Origin: Rhizobium leguminosarum bv. trifolii WSM1325
Lineage (GTDB): Bacteria; Pseudomonadota; Alphaproteobacteria; Rhizobiales; Rhizobiaceae
Reading direction: 5' to 3'
Assembly: GCA_000023185.1 (NCBI GenBank)
Contig: CP001624.1
Location: 124,001-188,000 of the forward strand
Length of the DNA stretch: 64,000 bases
Part shown: positions 15,330-23,706 of the stretch, piece after piece
Position numbering within the stretch: position 1 is the stretch's first letter
How the letters are laid out: every line of letters starts with the position of its first letter
Position numbers and translations under genes: made by a program
Notes under the pieces: generated by a model
Databases searched by the model: none
The model's input: the letters and a program-made list of their open reading frames with translations, nothing else
What the model was told of the DNA's origin: nothing

Positions 15330-16325
15330 ATGAAACTCGCAAAGAAACTCGCAATCGGCGTGGCATTTGCCGTCGCCATGATGGCCGGCACGGCAAGTGC
15401 TGCCGACATCAAGATCGGTCTCGTCGTCAAGTCGCTCGGCAACGGCTTCTTCGATGCTGCCAACAAGGGCGCGCAGGAAGCTGCCAAGGAGCTCGGCGGC
15501 GTCGAGGTCATCTATACCGGTCCGACGACGACGACGGCCGAAGGCCAGATCGAAGTCATCAACTCGCTGATCGCTCAGGGCGTCAGCGCCATCGCCGTTT
15601 CGGCCAACGATCCCGACGCGCTCGTTCCGGCGCTGAAGAAGGCTGCACAGCGCGGCATCAAGGTCATCTCCTGGGATTCCGGCGTCGCACCTGAAGGCCG
15701 TATTCTGCAGCTCAACCCGTCGTCCAACGAACTGATCGGCAAGATGTGCCTGACGCTCGTCAAGGACCATCTTGACGGCGGCAAGGGTGACTTCGCCATC
15801 CTGTCGGCGACGACCACCTCGACCAACCAGAACATCTGGATCGACCAGATGAAGAAGCAGCTCAAGGATTTCCCGGGCCTCAACCTCGTCACCACGGTCT
15901 ATGGCGACGATCTCTCGGACAAGTCCTATCGTGAAGCCGAAGGCCTCTTGAAGGCGAACCCGAACATCAAGGTCATCGTCGCTCCGACCACCGTCGGCGT
16001 TCTCGCCGCTTCCAAGGTCGTCGAAGACAAGGGTCTTGTCGGCAAGGTCTACGTCACCGGTCTCGGCCTGCCGTCCGAAATGGCCGGCGCGATCAAGTCG
16101 GGCGCCACGAAGGAATTCGCCATCTGGAACCCGATCGATCTCGGCTACTCCGCAACGCAGATCGCCTATCGCCTCGTCAAGGGCGAGACCGACGGCAAGC
16201 CGGGCAGCGAGATCGAAGTCGGCCGCATGGGCAAGATCAAGGTCGGCGACAATGGTGAAGCCGCCATGGCCGATCCCTTCGTCTACAATGCTTCGAATAT
16301 CGACCAGTTCTCCAAGGTCTTCTGA
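15330..16325 (+). CDS. rhaS: rhamnose ABC transporter, periplasmic binding protein
   Basis: A 331-residue type I periplasmic binding protein. The signal peptide is residues 1-24 (KKLAIGVAFAVAMMAGTASA), cut before ADIKIG. The ligand-binding fold shows VIYTGPTTTTAEGQ, IAVSANDPDAL, VISWDSGV and VIVAPTTVG, as in the RhaS/LsrB group. It delivers L-rhamnose to the RhaTPQ membrane complex. The ATG at 15330 has GGGAGGA upstream; GTG at 15303 would bury the signal peptide. An intercistronic hairpin follows. Confidence 0.92.
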   Translation: MKLAKKLAIGVAFAVAMMAGTASAADIKIGLVVKSLGNGFFDAANKGAQEAAKELGGVEVIYTGPTTTTAEGQIEVINSLIAQGVSAIAVSANDPDALVPALKKAAQRGIKVISWDSGVAPEGRILQLNPSSNELIGKMCLTLVKDHLDGGKGDFAILSATTTSTNQNIWIDQMKKQLKDFPGLNLVTTVYGDDLSDKSYREAEGLLKANPNIKVIVAPTTVGVLAASKVVEDKGLVGKVYVTGLGLPSEMAGAIKSGATKEFAIWNPIDLGYSATQIAYRLVKGETDGKPGSEIEVGRMGKIKVGDNGEAAMADPFVYNASNIDQFSKVF

Positions 16326-16346
16326 TCCGGAACCACCGCATTAAAG

Positions 16347-16370
16347 CCCGGCGGCCTGATGGCCGCCGGG
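16347..16370 (+). terminator. intercistronic hairpin between rhaS and rhaT
   Basis: A perfect 10-bp G/C stem, CCCGGCGGCC (16347-16356) with GGCCGCCGGG (16361-16370), and loop TGAT. Such structures after a binding-protein gene usually protect the upstream message and reduce downstream transcription, giving excess binding protein. Confidence 0.7.
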
Positions 16371-16398
16371 ATTCTCATTCGACACTGGTAGAAGCTTG

Positions 16399-17934
16399 AT
16401 GAACGCTGCCTTTCAACAAACCGCCACGGACAGCAAAACCGGTGATGCGCCCGCCATTCTGGAAATGCGCGGCATCTCCCAGATCTTTCCGGGCGTGAAG
16501 GCGCTCGACAATGTCAGCATCGCGCTGCATCCCGGCACGGTGACCGCGCTGATCGGCGAAAACGGCGCCGGCAAATCGACGCTGGTCAAGATCCTGACCG
16601 GCATTTACAGGCCGAACGAAGGCGAGATCCTCGTCGACGGCCAGCCGGTGACCTTTGCCAGCGCCCAGGCCGCAATCGATGCCGGCGTCACCGCCATCCA
16701 TCAGGAAACCGTGCTGTTCGACGAGCTGACGGTTGCCGAGAATATCTTCCTCGGCCACGCGCCGCGCACGCGTCTGCGCACCATCGACTGGCAGGCGATG
16801 AACAGCCGCGCCAAGGCGCTGCTGACTGCGCTCGAAAGCAATATCGATCCGACGATCCGGCTGAAGGACCTCTCGATCGCGCAGCGCCACCTGGTGGCGA
16901 TTGCGCGCGCGCTGTCGATCGAGGCCCGCATCGTCATCATGGACGAACCGACGGCAGCCCTTTCCCGCAAGGAGATCGATGATCTCTTCCGCATCGTCCG
17001 GGGCCTGAGGGAAAAGGGCAAGGCGATCCTCTTCATCAGCCACAAGTTCGACGAGGTCTACGAGATCGCCGATGATTTCGTCGTCTTCCGCGACGGCCGC
17101 GCCGTCGGCCAGGGCCGGCTCAAGGAAACGCCGCAGGACGAGATCGTCCGCATGATGGTCGGCCGCGACGTCGAGAATGCTTTTCCGAAGGTCGATGTCG
17201 CCATCGGCGGCCCGGTTCTGGAGATCCGCAACTACAGCCACCGCACCGAATTCCGCGACATCTCCTTCACCCTGCGCCAGGGCGAAATTCTCGGCATTTA
17301 CGGTCTGATCGGCGCCGGGCGTTCGGAACTGTCCCAATCGCTCTTCGGCATCACCAGGCCGGCCTCCGGCACCATGATGCTCGAAGGCCGCGAGATCACC
17401 ATCCATTCGCCGCAGGACGCGATCCGCGCCGGCATCGTCTATGTGCCGGAGGAACGCGGCCGCCACGGGCTGGCGCTGCCGATGCCGATCTTCCAGAACA
17501 TGACGCTGCCTTCGCTTACCCGCACCTCGCGCCGGGGCTTCCTCAGGGCGGCAGAAGAATTCGCGCTTGCCCGCAAATATGCCGAGCGGCTGGACCTACG
17601 CGCCGCCGCCCTTTCCGTCCCGGTCGGCACGCTGTCGGGCGGCAACCAGCAGAAGGTCGTCATCGGCAAATGGCTGGCGACGGCACCGAAGGTCATCATC
17701 CTCGATGAACCGACAAAGGGCATCGACATCGGCTCGAAGGCGGCCGTGCACGGCTTCATCAGCGAACTCGCCGCCGAGGGCCTGTCGATCATCATGGTCT
17801 CGTCCGAACTGCCCGAGATCATCGGCATGTCGGACCGCGTCCTGGTGATGAAGGAGGGTCTCGCCGCCGGAATTTTCGAACGCGCCGATCTGTCGCCGGA
17901 AGCGCTGGTGCGCGCCGCCACCGGCAATGCATGA
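16399..17934 (+). CDS. rhaT: rhamnose ABC transporter, ATP-binding protein
   Basis: A 511-residue fused double ATPase of the sugar CUT2 family. The first domain has Walker A GENGAGKST (residues 53-61), a divergent signature LSIAQRHL and Walker B VIMDEPTAAL. The second has a degenerate Walker A (GLIGAGRSE), signature LSGGNQQK and Walker B IILDEPTKG. It powers RhaP/RhaQ. The ATG at 16399 is preceded by a TTG codon. A tandem repeat spans its 3' end. Confidence 0.93.
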   Translation: MNAAFQQTATDSKTGDAPAILEMRGISQIFPGVKALDNVSIALHPGTVTALIGENGAGKSTLVKILTGIYRPNEGEILVDGQPVTFASAQAAIDAGVTAIHQETVLFDELTVAENIFLGHAPRTRLRTIDWQAMNSRAKALLTALESNIDPTIRLKDLSIAQRHLVAIARALSIEARIVIMDEPTAALSRKEIDDLFRIVRGLREKGKAILFISHKFDEVYEIADDFVVFRDGRAVGQGRLKETPQDEIVRMMVGRDVENAFPKVDVAIGGPVLEIRNYSHRTEFRDISFTLRQGEILGIYGLIGAGRSELSQSLFGITRPASGTMMLEGREITIHSPQDAIRAGIVYVPEERGRHGLALPMPIFQNMTLPSLTRTSRRGFLRAAEEFALARKYAERLDLRAAALSVPVGTLSGGNQQKVVIGKWLATAPKVIILDEPTKGIDIGSKAAVHGFISELAAEGLSIIMVSSELPEIIGMSDRVLVMKEGLAAGIFERADLSPEALVRAATGNA

Positions 17935-17986
17935 GGCCCGCAATGCATAAGGCCCAGCAATTCATAAGGCCCAGGAATTCCTAAGG
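17924..17986 (+). repeat. four-copy tandem repeat at the rhaT-rhaP junction
   Basis: The units GCAATGCATGAGGCCC (17924-17939), GCAATGCATAAGGCCC (17940-17955), a 17-base copy (17956-17972) and a partial last copy (17973-17986) stand head to tail. The first copy carries the rhaT stop codon. Each copy includes an ATAAGG- or ATGAGG-like core, and the last provides the AAGG before rhaP. Confidence 0.8.
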
Positions 17987-17987
17987 T

Positions 17988-18995
17988 ATGAGCATGGCAA
18001 GACTGATCAGAAAACGCGAAACCCTGCTGTTCCTCATCATCGTCGTGATGATCGCGATCTTTTCGACGCGCGCTGCCGATTTCGCAACGCCGGAGAACCT
18101 CGCCGGCATTTTCAACGATACCTCGATCCTGATCATCCTGGCGCTGGCGCAGATGACGGTTATCTTGACGAAATCGATCGACCTGTCGGTCGCCGCCAAC
18201 CTCGCCTTCACCGGCATGGCGATCGCGATGATGAATGCCGCCTATCCCGACCTGCCGCTCGTCGTACTGATCCTTGCCGCGATCGTCATCGGCGCCTGCC
18301 TTGGCGCCATCAACGGCTTTCTCGTCTGGGCGCTCGAAATCCCGCCGATCGTCGTCACACTCGGCACGCTCACCATCTATCGCGGCATGGCCTTCGTGCT
18401 TTCGGGTGGGGCGTGGGTCAATGCTCACCAGATGACGCCGGTCTTCCTGTCGGTGCCGCGCACGCCGATCCTCGGCCTGCCGGTTCTTGGCTGGGTGGGC
18501 ATCGTCATCGTGCTGCTGATGTATGTCCTGCTCAGATACACCCAGTTCGGCCGCTCGGCGTATGCGACCGGCGGCAATCCGACCGCGGCCGTCTATGCCG
18601 GCATCGATACGGGCTGGACGAAATTCCTGGCCTTCGTTCTGTCGGGCGCGCTTGCCGGCCTTGCGAGCTATCTCTGGGTGTCGCGTTATGCTGTTGCCTA
18701 TGTCGATATCGCCAACGGCTTCGAGCTCGACAGCGTTGCGGCCTGCGTCATCGGCGGCATTTCGATTGCCGGCGGCGTCGGCTCGGTCGCCGGCACCGTG
18801 CTCGGCGCGCTCTTCCTGGGCGTCATCAAGAATGCGCTGCCGGTCATCGGCATTTCGCCCTTCACGCAGATGGCGATCTCCGGAACCGTCATCATTCTCG
18901 CCGTCGCCTTCAACGCCAGGCGCGAGCGCAACCGCGGCCGCATCATCCTGCGCGACCGCGCCGCAGCCGAGATCAGAACGGAGGCCGCAGCATGA
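17988..18995 (+). CDS. rhaP: rhamnose ABC transporter permease
   Basis: A 335-residue polytopic inner-membrane permease of the CUT2 family with about 8-10 hydrophobic segments. The conserved features are LTKSIDLSVAANLAF, IVVTLGTLTIYRGMAFVLSGG and the GGISIAGGVGSVAGT loop that contacts the ATPase. The start may be 17988 or 17994; the AAGG from the tandem repeat is better spaced for 17994. The stop overlaps the rhaQ start (ATGA). Confidence 0.92.
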   Translation: MSMARLIRKRETLLFLIIVVMIAIFSTRAADFATPENLAGIFNDTSILIILALAQMTVILTKSIDLSVAANLAFTGMAIAMMNAAYPDLPLVVLILAAIVIGACLGAINGFLVWALEIPPIVVTLGTLTIYRGMAFVLSGGAWVNAHQMTPVFLSVPRTPILGLPVLGWVGIVIVLLMYVLLRYTQFGRSAYATGGNPTAAVYAGIDTGWTKFLAFVLSGALAGLASYLWVSRYAVAYVDIANGFELDSVAACVIGGISIAGGVGSVAGTVLGALFLGVIKNALPVIGISPFTQMAISGTVIILAVAFNARRERNRGRIILRDRAAAEIRTEAAA

Positions 18996-19999
18996 GCACC
19001 GTGTCCACCCACGAAAAGCGGGTCATCCCCGACCGCCTCGGCACACCCTTTCGCCGCATCGCCGCAAGCTGGGAAGTGCTGCTCTTTGCCGTCGCTGTGC
19101 TGATCTTCATCTTCAATTCGCTGGCTTCGCCCTATTTCCTCGATGCCTGGAACCTCTCGGACGCCACCTTCAATTTCACCGAAAAGGCAATGATTGCCTT
19201 CGCCATGGCGCTGCTCGTCATATCGGGTGAGATCGACCTCTCGGTCGCTGCGATCATCGCGCTCGCCTCGACGGCAATGGGCGCGGCAGCGCAGGCCGGC
19301 ATCGGCACACCGGGCCTCGTCGCGATCGGCATCGGCACCGGCCTTGCCTGCGGCATCTTCAATGGCGTGCTGGTCTCGGTGCTGAAACTGCCGTCGATCG
19401 TCGTCACCATCGGCACGATGAGCCTTTTCCGCGGTATTTCCTATATCGTGCTCGGTGATCAGGCCTATGGCAAATACCCGGCTGATTTCGCCTATTTCGG
19501 CCAGGGTTATGTCGTCTGGGTATTCTCCTTCGAATTCGTGCTCTTCATCGTGCTGGCGATCCTTTTCGCCATCCTGCTGCATGCGACGAATTTCGGCCGG
19601 CAGGTCTATGCGATCGGCAACAACGACTTCGCCGCCCGCTTCTCCGGCATTCCGGTCGAGCGCGTCAAATTCATCCTCTTCCTGTTGACCGGCGTCATGA
19701 GCGGCGTTGCCGCCGTCTGCCTGACCTCACGCCTCGGCTCGACCCGGCCGTCGATCGCCCAGGGCTGGGAACTCGAGGTCGTCACCATGGTCGTGCTCGG
19801 CGGCATCTCGATCCTCGGCGGCTCCGGCACCATCGTCGGCGTCGTCATCGCCGCCTTCGTCATGGGTCTCGTCACCTTCGGCCTCGGCCTACTGAACGTG
19901 CCCGGCATCGTCATGTCGATCTTCATCGGCCTGCTTCTGATCATCACCATCGCCATCCCGATCATCGCCCGTCGCATCAAGGTCATGAGCTCCCGATGA
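18992..19999 (+). CDS. rhaQ: rhamnose ABC transporter permease, second subunit
   Basis: A 335-residue polytopic permease paralogous to Rha[40 protein letters not shown] and [14 protein letters not shown] occupy the same places. RhaP and RhaQ form the heterodimeric channel. The same frame is open far upstream into rhaP, but the ATG at 18992, with the ATGA overlap on the rhaP stop, gives the normal family length. Its own stop overlaps the rhaU start in the same way. Confidence 0.92.
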   Translation: MSTVSTHEKRVIPDRLGTPFRRIAASWEVLLFAVAVLIFIFNSLASPYFLDAWNLSDATFNFTEKAMIAFAMALLVISGEIDLSVAAIIALASTAMGAAAQAGIGTPGLVAIGIGTGLACGIFNGVLVSVLKLPSIVVTIGTMSLFRGISYIVLGDQAYGKYPADFAYFGQGYVVWVFSFEFVLFIVLAILFAILLHATNFGRQVYAIGNNDFAARFSGIPVERVKFILFLLTGVMSGVAAVCLTSRLGSTRPSIAQGWELEVVTMVVLGGISILGGSGTIVGVVIAAFVMGLVTFGLGLLNVPGIVMSIFIGLLLIITIAIPIIARRIKVMSSR

Positions 20000-20316
20000 C
20001 TTTAGAAAAACACGCCTTCAAAATGCAGCTCAATCCCGGCATGGAAGCCGAATACCGCAGGCGGCATGACGAGATCTGGCCGGAACTGGTCGATCTCCTT
20101 CATAAATCAGGGGCCAGCGACTATTCCATCCATCTCGACCGCGAAACCAACACCCTGTTCGGCGTGTTGACGCGGCCGGCCGACCACACGATGGCGAGCC
20201 TGCCGGACCATCCGGTCGTGAAAAAATGGTGGGCGCACATGGCCGATATCATGGCGACCAATCCCGATAATTCACCGGTCCAGAGCGACCTGGTCACCGT
20301 CTTCCATATGCCATGA
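19996..20316 (+). CDS. rhaU: L-rhamnose mutarotase
   Basis: A 106-residue ferredoxin-like-fold mutarotase that interconverts rhamnose anomers for the isomerase. Family residues are seen in [12 protein letters not shown] (active-site His), [14 protein letters not shown] and [13 protein letters not shown] (paired Trp). It has ATGA overlaps with rhaQ upstream and rhaK downstream, indicating tight translational coupling. Confidence 0.92.
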   Translation: MTLEKHAFKMQLNPGMEAEYRRRHDEIWPELVDLLHKSGASDYSIHLDRETNTLFGVLTRPADHTMASLPDHPVVKKWWAHMADIMATNPDNSPVQSDLVTVFHMP

Positions 20317-21692
20317 ACGCCATCTCCTATCGCCGCATCGCCGTCCTCGATATCGGCAAGACCAATGCCAAGGTCGTCGTGCTCGACAGCGAGACGGGCG
20401 CCGAGATCGCCGTGTTGAAACGGCCGAATATCGCGATCAAAACCGGTCTCTATCCGCATTACGACGTGGAGGCTCTGTGGTCCTTTGCGCTCGATGCGCT
20501 GAAGAGCCTTGCGCGCGAGCCCGGCTTCGACGCCATTTCGATCACAACCCATGGCGCCTCCGCAGCACTGCTTGGCCGGGACGGCAGGCTTGCCATGCCT
20601 GTCATCGACTATGAACACGAATATCCGCAGGACATCCGCGACGCCTATGCGCGGCTGCGCCCCTCCTTCCACGAAACCTTCTCGCCGCACCTGGCGATGG
20701 GTCTCAATGTCGGCGCGCAGCTGCACTACCAGAAGACCGCCTTTCCCGAGGAATTCGCTAAGGTTGCGACCATCCTCACCTATGCGCAATATTGGACGGC
20801 ACGGCTGACCGGTGTTGCCGCCAATGAGCTGACCTCGCTCGGCTGTCATACCGACCTCTGGAACCCCAAGGCCGGCCGCTATTCCTCGCTCGTCGACAGG
20901 CTCGCCATTCGCGACCTCATGGCGCCGATCCGTTCCGCCTTCGATGCACTCGGCCCGGTCCTCCCTGATATCGCCGCTGAACTCGGCCTTGCCGCACCCG
21001 TGCCGGTCTATTGCGGCATTCACGATTCCAATGCCTCGCTGCTGCCGCATCTGGTCCATCGCGAAGCGCCCTTCGCCGTCGTCTCCACCGGCACATGGGT
21101 GATCAATTTCGGCGTCGGCGGCGATCTCGATCACCTCGATCCGAAACGCGATGCTCTCGCCAATGTCGATGCCTATGGTCGGACCGTCCCTTCCTCGCGT
21201 TTCATGGGCGGCCGTGAATTCGAGATCCTGTCGGCCGAGATCGGCCCTGCCGACGAAAATGACACTCAGGCGGCAATCGGCCCGATCATCGACAAGGGCA
21301 TGATGCTGCTGCCGAATATCGCCCCGGGTTCAGGGCCTTTCCCGGGAAAGACAAGCCGCTGGATCGGTGCAGAGGAGGCAAGCCCCGAGGAGCGCTCTGC
21401 CGCTGCCTGCCTCTATCTCGCTTTGATGACCGATGCCTGCCTCGGACTGATTGGCGCCAAGGGCCCGGTTATCGTCGAAGGGCCTTTTGCGCTGAATGGG
21501 AGCTATCTCAAGCTGCTTGCCGCCCTGACCGGCCGCGAGGTCATGGCCCTTCCGGGTTCGACCGGCACCAGCCAGGGTGCGGCCCTTCTTACCGGCATCC
21601 GGCCAGTGTCGGGTGCCGAGACGCATGTTCCGCCGACCGATATCCCCGGACTGACCGCCTATCGCACCCGCTGGTACGCGGCGATGGAATAG
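20313..21692 (+). CDS. rhaK: rhamnulokinase-type sugar kinase (FGGY family)
   Basis: A 459-residue FGGY kinase phosphorylating L-rhamnulose. The N-terminal ATPase-fold phosphate motif is [15 protein letters not shown] (residues ~8-22); a second substrate and ATP region contains [16 protein letters not shown] and [14 protein letters not shown]. In R. leguminosarum RhaK has been reported as needed for transport as well as catabolism. Last gene of the operon. Confidence 0.9.
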   Translation: MNAISYRRIAVLDIGKTNAKVVVLDSETGAEIAVLKRPNIAIKTGLYPHYDVEALWSFALDALKSLAREPGFDAISITTHGASAALLGRDGRLAMPVIDYEHEYPQDIRDAYARLRPSFHETFSPHLAMGLNVGAQLHYQKTAFPEEFAKVATILTYAQYWTARLTGVAANELTSLGCHTDLWNPKAGRYSSLVDRLAIRDLMAPIRSAFDALGPVLPDIAAELGLAAPVPVYCGIHDSNASLLPHLVHREAPFAVVSTGTWVINFGVGGDLDHLDPKRDALANVDAYGRTVPSSRFMGGREFEILSAEIGPADENDTQAAIGPIIDKGMMLLPNIAPGSGPFPGKTSRWIGAEEASPEERSAAACLYLALMTDACLGLIGAKGPVIVEGPFALNGSYLKLLAALTGREVMALPGSTGTSQGAALLTGIRPVSGAETHVPPTDIPGLTAYRTRWYAAME

Positions 21693-21771
21693 GAGTCTTT
21701 CCAAAAGCGGCCTTGTTCGTCCCAACCTTCTCGCTAGTGTGGCACCTCGAAAATCATGTCGAGGAGATAGC

Positions 21772-22530
21772 ATGACAGAGACATTCGATCCCCGCGCCCT
21801 TGCCACCCGGCTTCACAGCCTGCGCCAGGCCGGCCGACAGGAAGCAACGAGCGCTTTCGCGCTGCCAACCGATCTCCATCAGGCGATGGAGGCGCAGGAT
21901 TTGCTTGCCGCTGCGGGCGGCATTTCCAGCAATGCCTGGAAGGTGACGGTCTCGCCGCAGGGCCAGGCAGTCACCGGCCCGCTGCATCCCTATGCCGAAG
22001 CCGTCTCGGGCGCTGACATCCCATGGTATCCGGGCCTGAAATTCGAGACCGAGATCGCCGTCCGCCTCGGCAGCGACCTGCCGGTCCGCGCCGGCATTCC
22101 TTACAGCCGCACTGAGGTGGTCGAGGCGATATCCGCTGTCTATCTCGGCGCCGAGCTGCTGGTCAGCGCCGTCAAGGAAAGCGGCAACGTTTCGTTTCTG
22201 CTGTTCGTCGCCGACCGTCTCGGCAATAGCGGCTATGTGCTCGGCCCGAAGCTCGAAAAAAGCGTCGTCGATACCGCCGGTAGCACGCCGCTCAAGGTCA
22301 CCCATGCCGGCCGCACGATCTATGATGGTCCGGCACAGCATCCGAAGGGCGACGTTCTCACCTGGCTCGTCGATTATGCCAATGACGGCTTGCGCCCGCA
22401 GACATCGCTGAAATCAGGTGCGCTCATCACCACGGGCACGTTGAGCGGCGCGATCGAACTGACCGAACCCGGCGAGATCGACATCCTGCTCGGCAATAGC
22501 AGCCTCAGCTTCTCTGTGTCGAAGGTCTGA
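21772..22530 (+). CDS. 2-keto-4-pentenoate hydratase-like (FAH superfamily) protein
   Basis: A 252-residue protein of the MhpD-like branch of the fumarylacetoacetate-hydrolase superfamily. Visible are LAAAGGISSNAWKVT near residue 45, the acidic metal-site segment KFETEIAVRL, and the closing pattern GALITTGTLSGAIEL and GEIDILLG. These enzymes hydrate dienoates or decarboxylate oxaloacetate-like acids; the substrate is unknown. GAGGAGATAG precedes the ATG at 21772. It follows rhaK by 79 bases with its own leader, so a role in rhamnose metabolism is possible but unproven. Confidence 0.75.
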   Translation: MTETFDPRALATRLHSLRQAGRQEATSAFALPTDLHQAMEAQDLLAAAGGISSNAWKVTVSPQGQAVTGPLHPYAEAVSGADIPWYPGLKFETEIAVRLGSDLPVRAGIPYSRTEVVEAISAVYLGAELLVSAVKESGNVSFLLFVADRLGNSGYVLGPKLEKSVVDTAGSTPLKVTHAGRTIYDGPAQHPKGDVLTWLVDYANDGLRPQTSLKSGALITTGTLSGAIELTEPGEIDILLGNSSLSFSVSKV

Positions 22531-22564
22531 TTGACCCCGATTTTCCCTGGATTGGTGCTGGATT

Positions 22565-22576
22565 TGGCAATTGCCA
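22565..22576. promoter_or_regulatory. palindrome upstream of the AraC regulator gene
   Basis: TGGCAATTGCCA, a perfect 12-bp palindrome. Its half-sites GGCAATT and AATTGCC recur, spaced apart, in front of the receptor gene (23556-23562 and 23578-23584). Candidate autoregulatory AraC site. Confidence 0.45.
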
Positions 22577-22655
22577 TCCGGTTCGGCCTGCGGTAATAAA
22601 CTTGAGTGCAAATTGAAGGTTTACTTCCGGCGCGTCGCCGGAGGCGGAAGTGGAA

Positions 22656-23540
22656 ATGACGTTTCAACCGCGGATGCAAAACAAGATCCAGGGCTTTTCC
22701 GTCGTCGGCGGCGTGCATCGCCGCCTGTGGAACGGCATCGTCGCCGATGTCTGGGACGTGGAATGTGCCTCTTATGCCGGCGGCTATTACGTCTCGCGCG
22801 ATCCGCGGCTGTTCATCATGCTCGACAAGCGGGGACCGGGCAATTCGCATATCAAGCTCTCGCCGAAGGAGCAGGGCACCGTCCAGGACACCGAGAAACG
22901 GCCGATCTCCTATGTGCCGGCCGGCATGGAAGTCTGGGCCGATCTGACCGACGTGCATTCGGTGCGCCACCTCGACATCCATTTCGACACCGAGACCGTC
23001 AGTCGCCGGCTGATGGAGGATATCGATCCGCGCCGTCTCGAAAGCCCGCAGCTTCTGTTTTCCGATGAGCGGGTGCTGTCGCTGGCACAGCTGGTCGCCG
23101 CCGAATGCCTCAATCCGGAGCCGTTGCACGATCTCTACGGCGACGGGCTGGCATTGGCGCTGATCATCGATGTCCTGAAAATTGCCAAGGCAATGCCGCG
23201 CAAACGCAGCAAGCTGGCCTCCTGGCAGCTTCGCCGCGCCACCGAATTCATCGAGGAAAATTGCCTGCGCAATATCCGCCTCGAGGAACTCGCCGGCCTG
23301 ACAGGCCTGTCGCAATCGCATTTCAGCCATGCCTTCAAGGCCTCGACCGGCATCGCTCCGCATCAATGGCAGACCAATGTCCGGCTCGACAGGGCAAAGC
23401 GGCTGCTTGTCGAAAGCGAAAATGCGTTGACCGCAGTCGCCGCCGAAACCGGCTTTGCCGATCAGGCGCATTTTACCCGCGTCTTCCGCAAGCATATCGG
23501 CATCACGCCGGCGAGCTGGAAGAAGGCACAAGTTGCCTGA
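22656..23540 (+). CDS. AraC family regulator of siderophore uptake
   Basis: A 294-residue activator. The N-terminal effector domain contains a cupin-like stretch (residues ~1-180). The C-terminal double helix-turn-helix covers about 195-290 (IRLEELAGLTGLSQSHFSHAF and VAAETGFADQAHFTRVFRKHIG). The start is the ATG at 22656; a GTG lies six bases before it. It sits directly before the receptor gene, and by analogy with siderophore-sensing AraC proteins probably activates that operon when the ferric siderophore is present. Confidence 0.85.
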   Translation: MTFQPRMQNKIQGFSVVGGVHRRLWNGIVADVWDVECASYAGGYYVSRDPRLFIMLDKRGPGNSHIKLSPKEQGTVQDTEKRPISYVPAGMEVWADLTDVHSVRHLDIHFDTETVSRRLMEDIDPRRLESPQLLFSDERVLSLAQLVAAECLNPEPLHDLYGDGLALALIIDVLKIAKAMPRKRSKLASWQLRRATEFIEENCLRNIRLEELAGLTGLSQSHFSHAFKASTGIAPHQWQTNVRLDRAKRLLVESENALTAVAAETGFADQAHFTRVFRKHIGITPASWKKAQVA

Positions 23541-23584
23541 TTGCAACGCTTGGCGGGCAATTGTTTGCAACGCGGAGAATTGCC
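23541..23584. promoter_or_regulatory. candidate AraC operator before the siderophore receptor
   Basis: TTGCAACGC occurs twice as a direct repeat 24 bases apart (23541-23549 and 23565-23573). Each is followed by a half of the GGCAATT/AATTGCC pair (23556-23562, 23578-23584). AraC proteins commonly bind such direct repeats about two turns apart. Confidence 0.5.
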
Positions 23585-23632
23585 CAAAAACGTTCAATTT
23601 TCCCCGATCGCGACAATCCACCCCGGTAAAAC

Positions 23633-23647
23633 TGAGTTAGTCACTCA
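23633..23647. promoter_or_regulatory. candidate RirA iron-responsive (IRO) box
   Basis: TGA-N9-TCA, here TGAGT-N5-ACTCA with perfect 5-bp symmetry, 60 bases before the receptor start. It fits the loose consensus described for RirA in rhizobia. The consensus is short, so chance occurrence is possible. Confidence 0.4.
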
Positions 23648-23706
23648 TCTTATTCAGGGCTTCGCCGCACGCGGGTATCGCGCGGCACGAGTGGGGTATA
23701 GGACAT

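Noticed and set aside
18413..18991. A longer N terminus for the second rhamnose permease
   Set aside because: The extension lies inside rhaP in another frame; the ATG at 18992 with the ATGA overlap gives normal family length.
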